Part shown: piece by piece, positions 8,691-22,700 of the stretch
Layout: the number at the start of each line of letters is the position of its first letter
How positions within the stretch are numbered: the first letter of the stretch is position 1
NCBI GenBank assembly: GCA_034336665.1
Contig: JAPFBE010000013.1
Span: 21,369,056 to 21,433,055, forward strand
DNA from: Luscinia megarhynchos
Taxonomy: Eukaryota > Chordata > Aves > Passeriformes > Turdidae
Reading direction: 5' to 3'
Length of the DNA stretch: 64,000 nt
The notes under the pieces: generated by a model
The model's database searches: none
What the model was told of the DNA's origin: nothing
The model's input: the letters and a program-made list of their open reading frames with translations, nothing else
Made by a program: the position numbers and the translations under genes

Positions 8691-10639
8691 ATTACAGAGA
8701 AGGCCCAGGCCTTCCTTTGTTGTATTTATAGAGTTTTTAGCCGTCAACATCTCTGGGGTTTTTCTTGGTTTTTCTGGTGTTTGTGATTGTAGTCCTCGAT
8801 GCCTGCACTGTTCTTTCGGACCTCTGCCCATCTCACCTACCTTTCTGCATGCTTTCTTCCTGTTTCTCGTCCATTTGAACTCACACTTCATCTAAATTAT
8901 TTGCTTGCTGTCCTTCCTTCCTGTGCACGAGGTTAGTTGAGATTTGATAGTTATCATTCCTTTGAAGAACACTGAGCTTCCTACTTGCCTTTTTTCCTGA
9001 CGGACTATTCCTATGTGATCCAGCATAACACTACTCCAATTCCCTCATCCTAGAGATTGGTTATGTTTGCTTTTCTCTGTCCTTCTGTTTGCGTGGACCA
9101 CCCAATGAAAAGTTATCCCCCTTACCCAAGTTTCTTCCTATGTTCCTATCACAAGTTGTTATACGTGTCTCCTGGAGCCATGCAGAAGCACTCCCATTCC
9201 AGATGGTTTCTTGATCTTCCACGTCAAAGTTTGTCACCAGTGTTCCAGGAGGCATCCCTTGTTGTGGTCCTTCCTGCACAACCATGTGTCCCATTGCCAT
9301 GAGCCTGGGTGATTTTGCTACCTGTTTGGCGATAACTCCTCTGTTCCATGGGTTGGGGTTTGTGAGAGGTGCTTACCAGGACAGGGTTCTTTCCTCTGAT
9401 CATTCTCAGGGGCTTCTCTTGAAGCAGCCTTTGCACATTCAAATTCAGAACTGGTGTATGAAAAACAAGGCTATCTCTCTTCCTCTGCCCTAACCTCCCT
9501 GAATTACCATTATATTTTTATTCCACTTACATGGGTTACATCTCATGTGGTACTAGAAGAAGGTAGAGACCTCCATCAGACTCAGATCAGTATTGTAGTG
9601 AAGCACTAGGATTTTAACCACAGGCATATTCTGAATGCATAGCTGCTTCAACATAAACATATGCTGAGTTTCTGTGCTGAATCAAAGCTTTAATTTTCTT
9701 CTCATTTCTTGTGGCCTGTTCTGCATTTTTAAGATGACACAGAGTGTGAAATAAAATACTCAGGAAAATAATTTCTCTAGGGCATATTCTGTTTGATAAT
9801 GTCATACCTGGAACTTCATCTGGGCTGTCAAAACAGTGTCGCATGACAGTAAAACTGAGCACACTTCATATACATAAATCTTTCACAGTCTGTAACTAAG
9901 TACCAAGAATGAGCTGGAGGCTCCTGTAGCTGAATTATTCCACTGAGTGAGAAATTATATGACCATTAGAGAGCAGATATCTTCCAGCTAGTAGCTTCAG
10001 GTAACACCGTGTGGAGGTGGCAATGAATTAATACATGGATGTACATTTATTAGCCCGTGGAGGGACAGGGCTCTGATTTCAATGAGACGCAGAAGAGGTT
10101 CTTCTCCTTGAACACCATTTGTTGCCCACCATGGCTCGTAAGGCCACAATTCTGGTGGGAATTGCAGTTGTATCACTGATGCCCAGCAAGTTAGTGATGA
10201 TTTCTTCACACACAAATATGTTACAAACCTCTCAGAAGCTGTGATGAGAACCAATTGTGTTAATTTCCAGAAGCGATCCAACCAACAATCTGGTATTTAA
10301 TATAATTGCTTTGCATGATATAGAAATAGAAATCAACTATAGAAGAAGTATAGTTAAGAAATTTCCTTCTTGAGGGGGCAAAAAGATGACATAAGAGGAT
10401 AGAGAGATCAGGCTAAATCACTATTAATAAAAAAAAGGAAAGGAAAAGAAGGCAAATCTCATGCAAGGGTATCCAAACACAAGAGTTATACCACAAGTAA
10501 GCCCAGGGAGAAATAGTTCTATACTCAGTGCCAAGGAGGCCTCAGCTGTTTTTGGTTTCATACACTGCATTTAAAAGAGGTTATAAAGATCAGAGACTAA
10601 AATCTTTGAAGTGGCAATGGTAGGGGTCTTGGCCTACAT
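8691..10639. other. Non-coding stretch without recognised features
   Basis: GC content falls back to background. Short frames only (the longest is about 94 codons), and none resembles a known protein. No repeat was recognised. Confidence 0.4.
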
Positions 10640-11245
10640 GGCCTACAAAAGAAGAACAAAAGAACTAGATTGTTTAGTCTAGAAAAGGGAAGAATGAATG
10701 AGGGGAACAGTACAAAGTTCTGGCAATAAACTTCTGTGGGTTCAGCACTGTAATAGTCTTCAGAGGCCATAGGATCCCTGATGGTGGATGCTTTTAAAAT
10801 TACAACAGATTGGGGTCAACTGCCCTCTGGACTGTTGCCCAAGGCAGCGAAGCAGGAAGATCCTGAGTGGCATGCTGCCTTGCTGGGACAGGCTGGGAAC
10901 AGCAACACTGGGAACAGAGCATCTGGAAGAAGCAGCCCAAACTTCCCCAGGGCTTTCAGCCAGCAGCTCCTGCTCCTCCTGAAGACATGACAGCACCAGT
11001 CAGCTTGTAGCATGTCACCTCTCTAAAGCAGCAGCATGTGCCAGCTTCTGGTTGGCTTTGTTGCTGAGTTTCATGGCAAATCCAAGATTACAAATACAGT
11101 CAGGACAACACAGAGGCTATACCAGGCATTAGGTGTTAGATCCTGTCCAGTGTTGCCTACGCTTGTCCCTGCAAGACCTTTCAAATCTGTCCTAGCATTA
11201 GATTCTTGTGAGAGGGGTTGGACTAGAAGAGCACCATAGCAAAAG
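10640..11245 (+). repeat. Ancient CR1 (L3-like) 3' region, strongly decayed
   Basis: 'ttgtttagtctagaaaaggg' followed by 'gaatgaatgaggggaac' matches the end of the CR1 reverse-transcriptase frame ('tgtttagcctggagaagagaaggctgagggg'). Further on, 'cactgtaatagtcttcagag' and 'ggatccctgatggtggatgc' follow the 'cactggaa...aggaggt..tggaatccc' order of old CR1 copies. 'gaggggttggactagaaga' at about 11,212-11,230 resembles the 3' end. The middle portion is uncertain and may include unrelated DNA. Confidence 0.42.
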
Positions 11246-14200
11246 GCCACTGTAGATCCACATCTTTGTGCTGCCTGAGCTCAAAGGGAACAATTCCTTT
11301 CACACCAATAGAGTTGCAAGCAAATGGCTCTATCGGTGAAGTAAGATTGGACTCTTGTAAACAGCAACATTGAAATGTGTTGCATTTTTGTGGTAGCTTT
11401 ATGCATGTGAATATCAAATTCCATACAGATGTTTACAGAATTCAAGGTTTGGGGGATGAACGCCCTACCTTAATTGGCAGGAATGAAGAAATAGTCCCAC
11501 ATCAGGCAGAGCTCATAGTGAAAGCATAAGAAGTCAAATTTATTGCATTCTTTCAATATGACTTAATTTTCGAGCGTTTTGTGACAATCTGACCTAATAT
11601 TGCACTGATTCAGACAATAGAACTGTTCTATTGTACTTTAATGACTTGAAATGTAATTTGCTTCCTGTTTAATATTTAAGCCAGCAATAATACCAAAAAG
11701 GCTTATTGCTCCTAAGAAAAGATGAAAGGGGCATAACTCTTAAGGTTTTTTTGTGTTCAAAATTTGACCTACTTTAAAAACACTAGAAACTCATGGGAAT
11801 GGTCCTCTGAATTAAAAATACCAATATAAGATTGTTGCCTGGGAATTTTAAGATACATCACTTCCAGCTCATAGAAAAGCAGAATTTCCTTCCCGAGGGA
11901 AATCCAGATAATTCAAAATTAATTTTTGTCCCAAAATACTGAATTAACAGAGTTTTTCCAGAGAAAAATGAAGTCCGAGAGAAAAAAAAAATTCTGAACT
12001 TCAGAAATATTTAATTTGGCTTTGATGACTGTCTTGAAATTTTTCAATCTGGCTTAGCTGAAGAGCCATCTTCAGCCTGTTCCAGCTGCCCCTAGTGACT
12101 CTCACATGACCAGTGCTTTGTGATCTTGCCTCATGATACTCCTTGGAGAGAAGCAGCTCCATGGCCATTTCACCTTGCTCATACAGCTTTTCTGTGTGGA
12201 GCAAGGAAGACAAGCTTTTGTGCAACATGCAGGGAAGATAACTTGCAAAGGTTGATCTGAAGAGGATAACAAGAACGTCCATTATCTGAACTGCTACCAA
12301 AGTGAGGTATATGGTGTCTCAGACAGGGATGCAGAGCCATGGAAATAAAGCAGCTCAAATGGAGAACAGCATAACCTTCACATGGGGTGCAGCAGTGAAT
12401 CTGCCCTACTTCTTCCCCCAATAAAGGGTCATTTCCTTTTCATTTGGTATTACTGCACATCCCATTAAACTTTTGGATGATCATATTTGGTAGCTCTGCC
12501 AAGCCTGTCCTTGTCCCCTGTCCCCTTGCTTCCTTTTCCCTTTCGAAATCGCATTCCTCCTTTTTTGGTCTCTGATTAAGGCAGTCTCTGTTGAAGGGCT
12601 CAGTGAGCTGAGTCCCACACCTACACGGAGAGGAAACCAGAGATCCAAGGCTTCGTGAAATTCCTCAGGGACAGAGCCATTTCCAACAATGAACATATTA
12701 CAAGTAGTTAGATGTATACTATTAAGCCACTGTCATACTTTCACTTGACAGATGGGTATGCTGGTCTCTGCATAAATTTACATTGGTAAGTATACATTAA
12801 AAAACCACAAACAACACAAACTTTCACAACTGATTCCACAGAAACATCTGTATTTTGCCAGGCCTGACTAAACTCACTCCTCTAGAAGCACACACAAAAA
12901 TTACAGGTGTCACTGAAAGGAGGACAGACCGGAGACAAATACTTTCCTACGTTTTGTTTCACTTGATTTTATAAATAAGAGTGTGGCATCTCTTTTAAAA
13001 CCATGACATTTTGACAAACGATGCTTTGTGTTACCCTTGGGTGAGAGGAAATGTGAACAGAATAGTTTTGGGCAGTCTGAAAAGCAGCTTGGGAAGAATG
13101 ACTGCTGTGAACTATTCCCAGATCAGTAATTTACTTGCTCCATATATTTGGATAAGATACTTAGTCCTTATCTATATACCAAGGTTGAACTGCTTCAACT
13201 TTAGTTCAGTAGAGCCATACAAACTCTAGTATTAATATGACTATATTGGCATTCAAGTGCTTTTATCAGAATAATATGCTCATGTTGGGCAAATCTTACC
13301 ACTATAACACACCTTTGTACCATTACAACTGCTGGCACAAGAGGGAGGACTGTTATAACCAAAGATAAAAATCTCACCCCTTGCCAAAATACTTCTACCT
13401 AATACCGAAGTGTGCACAGCCCACCTTTGCTGCCTCACTTTCCTCCATCTAGAAAAGACTTTTAGACCTTTCTTTGCAGGGCTGGTGAGCTTTAGTTCCT
13501 ATCTGCAACAGGGCTTCGCAAAGTCTGTATGAAATGTGCCAAGGCTTATTTTTAGCCAGTCACAGAGCTTTTCTAAGTCTCTAAAAAGCGTTTGCAGGAG
13601 GTAGCTGTACCCCAAAACACTCCATAGCAGGGGGCGTTCAGCTTCCTTTTCTTGTGAAGATTTCACTTGGTGTTTGACTCAGACTTTTCTGACAGCTATT
13701 TCATGACATACTGACTGTGCGATTGTCCCTGATATTTCATGCATTAATGTGAAATCCCATCCTTTTTCTCTGGACTTTGGAGATTGGCTTCTTTTCCCTC
13801 ACCACCATTAGTCTGACAAGCGAAGGTTAAATCAAGAAGGACAAAAATATTTCATGTTCAAGGCAAAAATACGGCCAGGCTGTTTTCCCTGCTGCCTTTC
13901 ACCCAGCAGCTGAGCAGGAAAATGCCAAGTCAAGAGGCTGCCATCTGTGGGAAGAACCAGGGAGAACATCAGAGCCTTGAGCCCTGCCAGCACCTGAGGG
14001 GAGTTGGGCAATGTTGGGCTAATTGTTGGTGTAAATGACATCAGCATTTGGCCTAGGATCAGTAGCTTCTCTCCGAATAATTTAGTAAGTACAAATATTA
14101 AAAATACTTGAAGTTAGGCATTAACCAGATGAAATGTTTAGACAGCAATAGTAAAATGCATTTGATCGAGCTTTATGGACTGAAACTCAAACAGAGTTTT

Positions 14201-16737
14201 ATTTAGCAAAAATAATGGGGATGCTGATGCAATTCCTAGTTAATCAAAAGGGAAAAATTCAGAAGAAGCTGTCCTTTGAAATTAAAAATGCAATTTCCAG
14301 GACAGCTTTGGACTTGCTCACAAGAGATTACCTAATCCGCAAATCCATTCTGATGGCTCTTTTCCCACAGGCATTTGCTCTAAGCACCAAGGCCACTGAT
14401 ATTTTCTCCAGGTTTGCTGTTCATTTGGAAGCCATGGAGCAGGATACTCTGCAGCAGGGTTTCTGCTCCATCTTGCCTGCCCGGCCCTCCATTGACTCAG
14501 TTGTCTGCTACACTGGATACGAGAGACTCGGCGCTAGCAGGGAAAGTCTGGGTTACATAGGCCCCCAAAGATGCCTGCACTGAATAGGATACACAGGAAT
14601 GGGATCCTCTAGATCGTCAGGCTCTAAAGGTGTACATCCATATGTTTTCCAAGTACCTAATTAGAATATAGTTTAACCGATATTGGTGTCATGAACCATG
14701 CCTCACCTGCTTTCTTCCAAGCAGTATGGTGTCCAGGCAAAGTGCAGGGACACCAGGGCAGCCAGCTGCCTCTTGGATGATAGCCGGGGTGCAGGAATCC
14801 TGCAAGCTGGAAGACGGGCAAGACCTTCAAAAGCCCCACTGGATTTTACGTGCTGGAGCCTTCCATGAGGCCTGCAGTCCCAGTCAAGGGCATGGAACTC
14901 CAGCCCAAAGCTACTTGCTGGTGTCTCAGGAGTGGGTCACATCTGGCATGAGTTTAGCATTTGCTCTTTGTTAGTGCTCTAAAGGCCGTTTAATTTATGC
15001 TCAGCCTTGTGTGCGTGTGCATGTGTGCATATATGTATTAAGCAAGAGACAGCTGTTCCTACACAGGCAAGGTTGACTGTTACCCCTGAGGCAAGGGACC
15101 CATGGAAAGCAGGGTGGCCAGTGTTTTATTATTGCCCTCTACTATTCTTTGACCTCCACTTCATATATTTTTCCATAACCCTAGGCAGTGAGCTCTTGGT
15201 GGGTGGGAACTATCTGTTTGTTATTGTCTGCTAAATGAGGACCTCACTGTGGAATACAGCTTCTGAGCACAGACAAATATTACCAACAGGCAATGTGGCC
15301 AGCATCTGTCTTAACTGGGCCATCACCACAGATGAGGTGGGTATCCCCTGAGCCAGGGGAAGCCTGCAATGGAAGTAAAGTGCTGTTCCCTTGCAATTGT
15401 GTTAACAGCAGTGAAATATGAAAGCCATAATACACATGAAAGCATGAATGATACAATCTCAAGAAGCAGTAACTAGATAGCAGTGCACAAAGGTGACCTG
15501 CAAAACTCTTGAGAAGGACAGTGGGGAAACAAAAGCAATTATAGTCAAAAGCAATAGTGTGAGAAAATGCTGCTTCCAGGCATACCAGGGACATATACTA
15601 GGCACTGGTGTTGCCCTTTCAGTTGCATTTATTGCTGAAAAGTTAGTGATGTCAGCACATCAAGGGAACTTCCAGGAGACTTGTACCTGCATTTCTGACC
15701 CTCTAACATTCCTTTGTCATGCAGAACAAAGGAGATTTTGTCTCGCCTGTGGTATCTGATATATGACAATGCTCGCAGGGCATGAAAGGAGCAACAGTTA
15801 GAGTGGTTGCAATTGCACCATTAGGGATAAATGAAACAAAGATGTACCTAAATGAAGTTGAGAGGCCATTAGCTCAAAGTAAACCTAACCTGAAGGGCCA
15901 TGAATATTCCCTGATTCCCTGGGAATAGCATCCATCATTTTGCCATGAAACTGCTTCAGAATGCAAGCCTTTGCTAGGGAAGCACTGAAATCATGAGCTG
16001 CACATACCTGATGCAGTATTGCCTAAATGCTTCAGTGGCCTTTGAGGCTTTAGCTTGGGAGGAATTACAACCTCTCCAGGGGACATTAACTCTGGAACAT
16101 AATGCTAGGCATTAAATTACAAAGCATATAATCATTGTACTGCTAATCAACTCATGCTTATACTAGAATTCTTACTTATTCCTTACACCTTCCCAGATCC
16201 CACAAGCTTATGTTGCTTTCTACTCAGCTGTCCAATTTGGACTGACAATACACGAGCCCTGTCTGAGTGGTGTCAGGACAAAAATGTTTGGCATTCTGAA
16301 AACTGAAAGTAAAGAGATTAAACAAACCCGTCTATAAAAATATACCACATGACCTAGTGACCTCAGGATTGTATTTATTTTAACATTTAATTTTTGTAAA
16401 TATGTATCTTTAAGATTAGAGTCAGTACAATCAATGTCTAGTCTGCTGCACTGTCAAGATAAAAATCCAAGAGGCTTTTTAAGGGGATTGTGTCTAGCTG
16501 CCTGTGAATTTCATGTGATGAAGGGCCCTGATAGTGCAGAAGATTGTTCAGGAGGCTGGGAACCAGGACATGCAGGTACTGCTTGTTTGTGCTATACACT
16601 TGCTCAGGGTTTTTGGACAAATTATTTATTTGTTGTGTCTTTCACACCTCCCCTCCTCACCCCAAAGAGAAAGTAGTAAAAACAATATTCCTAACTTCTA
16701 CACAAAAACTTAAAAGCATAAAGGAAGAGGGGTAGAG
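11246..16737. other. Non-coding stretch, one short TG-rich run
   Basis: No exon or interspersed repeat was recognised. A TG-rich simple run (alternating GT, CA and TA) lies at 15,008-15,039. The 122-codon frame at 14,215-14,583 shows no domain or splice signals and is taken as chance. Confidence 0.4.
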
Positions 16738-16799
16738 TTATTACTCATAATGTCTATCATTAATGATGTTATTATTCATAATGACTATCATTAATCTAG
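16738..16799. repeat. 31-bp tandem duplication
   Basis: Two adjoining copies of ttatta(c/t)tcataatg(t/a)ctatcattaat plus 4-5 bases. The copies differ at few positions, so the duplication is fairly young compared with its surroundings. Confidence 0.7.
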
Positions 16800-19700
16800 G
16801 ATAATAAGTACAATTAGTTGTATAGTGGACATTACTGTACTAGCAGTAATGGACTGAGATTGTACTGTGTTAAGGTTAGAGATCTATAAAAATGTTAACT
16901 TTTTTACTGCTTCCAAAAATAAGCTTGTCTCTCTCTGGACAGCTGACAGCACTTCCTGTATCTAGTAACAATGCTGAAGTGACAAGTCTCAGCCCTGGCT
17001 TGCTCCCTCATTTCTGTTCACATTAGGTTAGGACCTAGAGGGCTGCAGGACACCGTGTTGCCCGATTGCTGAATGATGTCGTCCCCAATCACTTATGTAT
17101 CATGCTTCTGGGGCACTGAATCATTTACCCTTTTTTTGCTCTTTCTGATGAAGAGGAACTGAAACTAAACACTTTTGGCTTTCATAGCCCCTGGCTAGTA
17201 GTATCTGGCACAGGAGCCAGTTATATTGAGCAGGGTGTACTGGAACTTCACATTTCAACCAGAAACGCTTAGAAATTATGGTGCTTGCATCCCATCTAGT
17301 GGAGGGATCAGATGAATTCATCAGTTGCTTGTTGCTAAGTAAGCACATTCTTCTGCTGTGAGTGTAGGAGCAGAGCTATCAGCCTCGTCAGGATGCAAGC
17401 AGTTCACACAGCATGCTCACAGTGGTGATTCACCCCATGCAGAATGAATTAGGTGCATTTCTTGACATGAAATTAAGTCTGAAAGTTTACCCTGATGTCA
17501 GGCGTTTGCACTAGGAAGGAACAACTGGCTACCTTTAACTGTGAGCAACAGCTTTGCTGCTCCAGGGCATCATCAGCATGAGAACCAGCTGTAATTTCTG
17601 AGTTGCTGCCAATGATTAAAACTAATTAGCCATTTTGAGGCTAACAAACACTTTGCAATTCCCTCTGAGTCCCCCTACAGACTCATAAGGATCATGATCC
17701 AACTTGAAAGAACTTTCATCTACCTCATAGGCAGGATGGACAGTGAGATATCCTTTCTTCCTCCACCGAAGAGGCTGCAGAGCCAAAACCTGTTCAGTTG
17801 TCCTTACCTGAAAGAGGCACTGTTCACCAACAGGTCAGGTGAGCACAGCATGTCACAAACCGCCCTAGTGACAGTAGACTGAACCATCTGTACAGATCTG
17901 TACAGATTGACTTGCACTGAAGTAATCAGGGGATGGTTTCTGATAGGTTTGAAAATGAGCTTGAGTGGCTCCTTCTTGAGAAGAATTCATTCTGCCAGGC
18001 CCTGAGTCCCATTCCCCACTGGCCCCTGCAGCTGCACAGTGCAGACATCTGCTGTTGGTGCCACATGCAGGCATTTCCCACCCTGCATCTCAGCATCTGG
18101 GAATCTCAAGTGCTAGGGCAAAAGAGTTATTCCCAAACGGGGGAAGGGCTGCCACTTCCTGCTCTGTTACTGTTTAATAGAGCCAATCAGGCCACCTCTC
18201 CTAAAAAAGTGATCCAGTTTTACAACCAGCAGTTTCTTACAACCATGTCTTACTGGTACACAGAGAAAGCCTGTGGACATGGAACAGTCTGAGTGCAAGT
18301 GAGCACACAAGATAGGGGAGCATGCCACCCTCCTGACACCTTACCCACTGCCAGCTGGTGAAAGGCTGTTTCATAGATCACGCACAGATTTCAGCTAAAA
18401 TAATTACTTGATGCATAATGAGAGTGTTAGAAGGGTGCTGTTCATTCCTCCTCATCATCATACTTAGTGATCACCTGCAAGTTAAAATGCTCTGTTTTGT
18501 TTCTCTATACAATAAAAATACAACGCTTTCTCTTACCTAGCAGTACCTCCAGCCGTTGCACAAACAGATGCAAATCATGTTCTTATAGTCTGAAAATTCT
18601 CTGTTCAAAGTGCACTAGATGGCAGTGTTCCTTTTGAATCACTGCAGAGCCACTGCTCCACCATGATCACCTCATTCAGAAAGCAAGGCCCTAAAAAGTG
18701 TTGACATTGTCATTCCCAGGGTATTCTTCCAAATTTTGGGGTTCCAAACTTGGTGTCTTTCCAAGGTGAAAAACTGCATGCTGGCTCTTTAAGTCCCTCC
18801 TGCCATTGCCTCTTACAAAAGTTTTGTGTTCATTTGTGCACTGTTGCTTCTTGCTGTTGAGCCCTCAGAGCTAGCACTGGACCCAAAGGGTAGTTGTGCT
18901 CCTGCACACAGGGGCTATAGCTTGTATCCCTTAATCTTATTCTGACTGAGTTTAGACAGTACATTTTTACAGCAATTTCCCAGTACAAGCTTTGATCTGT
19001 TGTCTGTATTGCACTCCATATTCTTTGTAAGTGAAGGTGCTTTGTTGATATATTAATATGAATTTGAAACTTTCAAGTAACACATGGCTTTCCAGTGTGA
19101 AGCCAAGGACATATTAACTCTGGTAGATGATGGGAATGCTTCAGATCAGCACACCTTAGCAAGGGAAAACTACATCTAACTTCAGGTTGGGAGAGGAGTA
19201 AGTAATTTTGACAGCCATATATTTGAGCTTGCTCTCTTCTCTCACAAGTGGACAAGAGATACATTAGGATTGCTCACATCTAGTGATAAATTTAAACTTC
19301 AGCCAGCTCTCTCAACTGTGCTGGTCTGTCCCCTTTTGTCCTCAAAGTAAGGCTCCAACTGATTTAGCAACTATGCTTTTAGAAAGAAAGCAACTGTAAA
19401 GGGAGCTGCACTCTTCAGCTGAGGTTGAAGGGATGGTGAGGGTTGAGAGCAGCTCAGAGAAAGAAAAGAGCTAAAGAGCCAAGCAGTGCTCAAACTGTAT
19501 TGGTTGACTTCTAACTCCTCATAATGCAGGAATGCAAGAAGGCAATCATTTAAAAGTCTGATGGTAGGGTTAAAGAGATCCCAAATGGCTGAAGGACAGA
19601 AATCCTGTCACCATAGACTGCTGTAAAGTGGAAGGTAGAGCAGCTTCCCTGGTAGTGAATCCCTGAGAAGCCCTAGAATTGCACTGGTCTATATGGCAGA

Positions 19701-22700
19701 GCTACATCTCCCATTTGGTGCCTGCATTTGGCCCATTCCTGCACACACTGGAGCAAGACACAGGAAATTAACCCAGTCCTCATGCCTGCACAACTAGTCT
19801 GTGGAGACAACACAAGCATTTCCTTTCCAGTAGAGCCAAGCTGAGTCCCAGAGCCCTTTCACCTGTAGGAGGAGAACTGATCTGGTGTAGCTTTCACCCT
19901 GGCTCTGGGCTCAGAGTTCAGTCCAGGCAATTATGTGTAAGTGGAGGATATGAAGACTTATTTTTTTGTTTAAAAAATAAAAAGTAATTTAAAAAATATA
20001 TAGTACTTTCTGTTTAAATGCCACTCCACTGACTGGTTGAATAGAAACCCACCAGAGCTCTTTGGGTACCATACCCTGCCATCAACCCTGTACAACACGT
20101 CAGATGACCTGCCTGGACTGCAGCACTCGGGAGCTTGCAGTCTACATCTTGATGCCACACCTCGGCAGCAAGCTATGGTGTACTTCTGGTGGCAGAAGCA
20201 GCAGCCCCTCTGGGGTAGTTTGGTGGCAAACATGGCTTTGTGTCCAAGAGAGGGCAGCATCCTCCCTCCGCCGGGAAGGCAGGGGAGGAGGGAGCTGCCT
20301 GACCACGTCTCTTTCTAGGAAAAGACATGCTTTGTCAGATGGCATTTCAGAGCAGGCTTTCAATTTAAGATTTTGTGCATCTGTTTAGGGAGATAACAAC
20401 TGATTTTGCACCTTAGCGTTACTAGGGACAGTTTATCACACACCTTTATGTGTAATCCAAGCCAGTTCTTGGTGTGCCATCCTCAGCTGCCATTCCTGCC
20501 TTTATTCCAGCAGGAAGGCGTGGCAGTCTCCTGGTAACCAGCATCCCTCCACAGGTGGTGGCACAGTGGGAAAGGCAACTGCATCTCTATTTCAGACATA
20601 TAGCTTTATACTGCAAGGTGGTGGTGGAGCAGGGGAGGTGTAAGAGAAGAACAGGTGGGCAGATTCCTACACTTTTGTTACTCTTTTATGTTCATGCATA
20701 GGTTATACCAAAACTGGACCTCAGAAAGAGCAGCCAGTAAACATAAGAGGAGACTCCAGCACTTCATCAGTGGCTTGCATACCAAATGGGGCCCTCTGTT
20801 TCTCAGAGCTGCATCTCCTGCAGTTACCTGCATAATCCACCCTGGTGGATACCTGTGGAAACCCACACTGATGCTCATACTGTCTGTACATCTGGCAGCC
20901 TTCAAGCACTGAGCTCCTGATGATCTCAGATGGAGTTGTGGTGCAGCTAAGAAAAATCCAGCCTGTGCTGCAGCAAGGGAGAAAAATACACAAAAGCCTT
21001 TCCTTTCCCAGGTTCCTTCTGCAACAGGTGAAAAGGAAGGAAAAAATGTAAGTAGCTACACTGCTGCACCACTCCCTGAAGTAAAGGGGATTGATCACAG
21101 AAAGGTTCCCCATCACTAGCATACTTGGGAAAAGAAATCCACCAGCATTTAATTTCAGAGCTGCATTTCAGAGCTCCTGTGGTATGATTCTTTTTGGCCT
21201 AATTAATGGGCTTGAAAGACTAGGAGTCACAAGGTTCATATGTAAAACAGATGGTAGACAGGACATCAATAAAGCTCTTTTAGATTATGCTGGAAAAAAG
21301 CAGAAGCTTTTCCTTGAAATAGTTTCAAGGAAATGGCATTTGATTTACAGCCCTAATATGGCATGTTATTTATACTGTTACAGACCTTTATGAATGTGAG
21401 CTTCTCACTGAAGATGAGTTTAACTACAGCAGTGGATGAGGGTGGCTTGGATATAGTGCTTGGAACATTGAGTCATTGTTCAAGAGAGGAAAATCTTACT
21501 GAGATCTCTGCTATTGGCCTGACACGCAGCACTTCAGCCCACCCTGCTGCCAGCCTATTTAAAAAATGGGAATACCTTCTTTATATTATGCTTTGAGATC
21601 CTTTTAAGCTACATATGATTAATTATCCTAATAGAGAGAAGAAAATGGAGGAGTGTTAAAAGTTCAAATTCTGCAGTTTTTGACTACTGCTGTATTTAAG
21701 TCGGCAAGTTTTTTAACCATTTTTGATTAGAATAATTTCAGAGAAAAGGCAGGATGAGCCACTCTGCACCAATGCATTCAAACACTGCATAGTTCACAGA
21801 ATCATCCCTGACTCAGCCCAATCCTTCCATAGAGCCACAAGGAAGGACTTAACCCTGAATGTACCCATGAGAGCCAACAAAATTGGCATTTGTCAGACTG
21901 TACTGGGGATATACAGTTCCCAGTACAGTCCCCCAATTTAGGTTGTAAATTTAAAATTAGCAGAACTTATACCACCATGCCCTAGACAGCAGGAGGGATC
22001 AAAAGAGCAGTGAAAATAGATCATTATGGATAAAAATGCCCTAGCCACTAGACTGTGCCCAAAGGCCAGGCACCATTTTGTTCTGTCTACTAGCTCTTAC
22101 TGTCACATCTCCACCACAACCAGACATTTACACTCCCAACAGTAAGCAAGTACTGGGATGTGAGCACATGCCACACTTCCACTTTCATTTACTGGAACAG
22201 ACATGGCTCTCAGCTTCACTGTCACTGTGACATTGGATGCTGGATTCAAGCATGAAGAGGAAATCTCCCTGGGACAACTGCAGTCACAGTATAACAAACC
22301 CAGCAGGGGAACCCAGTAGAAACCATGAAATGTAAGTTTAGCAAAAGCTTGGTCTGCTCTATTAACCAAGCCTATTAAAGGAACAACTGGTAGCTAAAAA
22401 GCAACCAGGAGCATTCAGAGCTTGGTCTCATGAAAAGCTGAGTATGAGCAGAATAGTGCTCTTTCTGCAGCCTGTGCATGCTGGGATCACAGAGGATGCT
22501 GGATGTGCTCTCTGTTCTGGGGGGAGAAAAGACCCTACACTCAGCTGTCTGTCTTTACCTGAAGCTCTGACCCTGACTGATTTTCACAGAAAGATTGAAG
22601 AGGCACACCACACCCAATAATTAACTTTTGTACTGGTTGTGCCAATGGTCAGAACAGAGGTCATCTGATATGCTTGTCTCCTGAGAAGCGTTGAGACATG

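Noticed and set aside
14215..14583. 122-codon plus-strand frame
   Set aside because: Looked protein-like at first, but no family was recognised and there is no promoter, acceptor or neighbouring exon.
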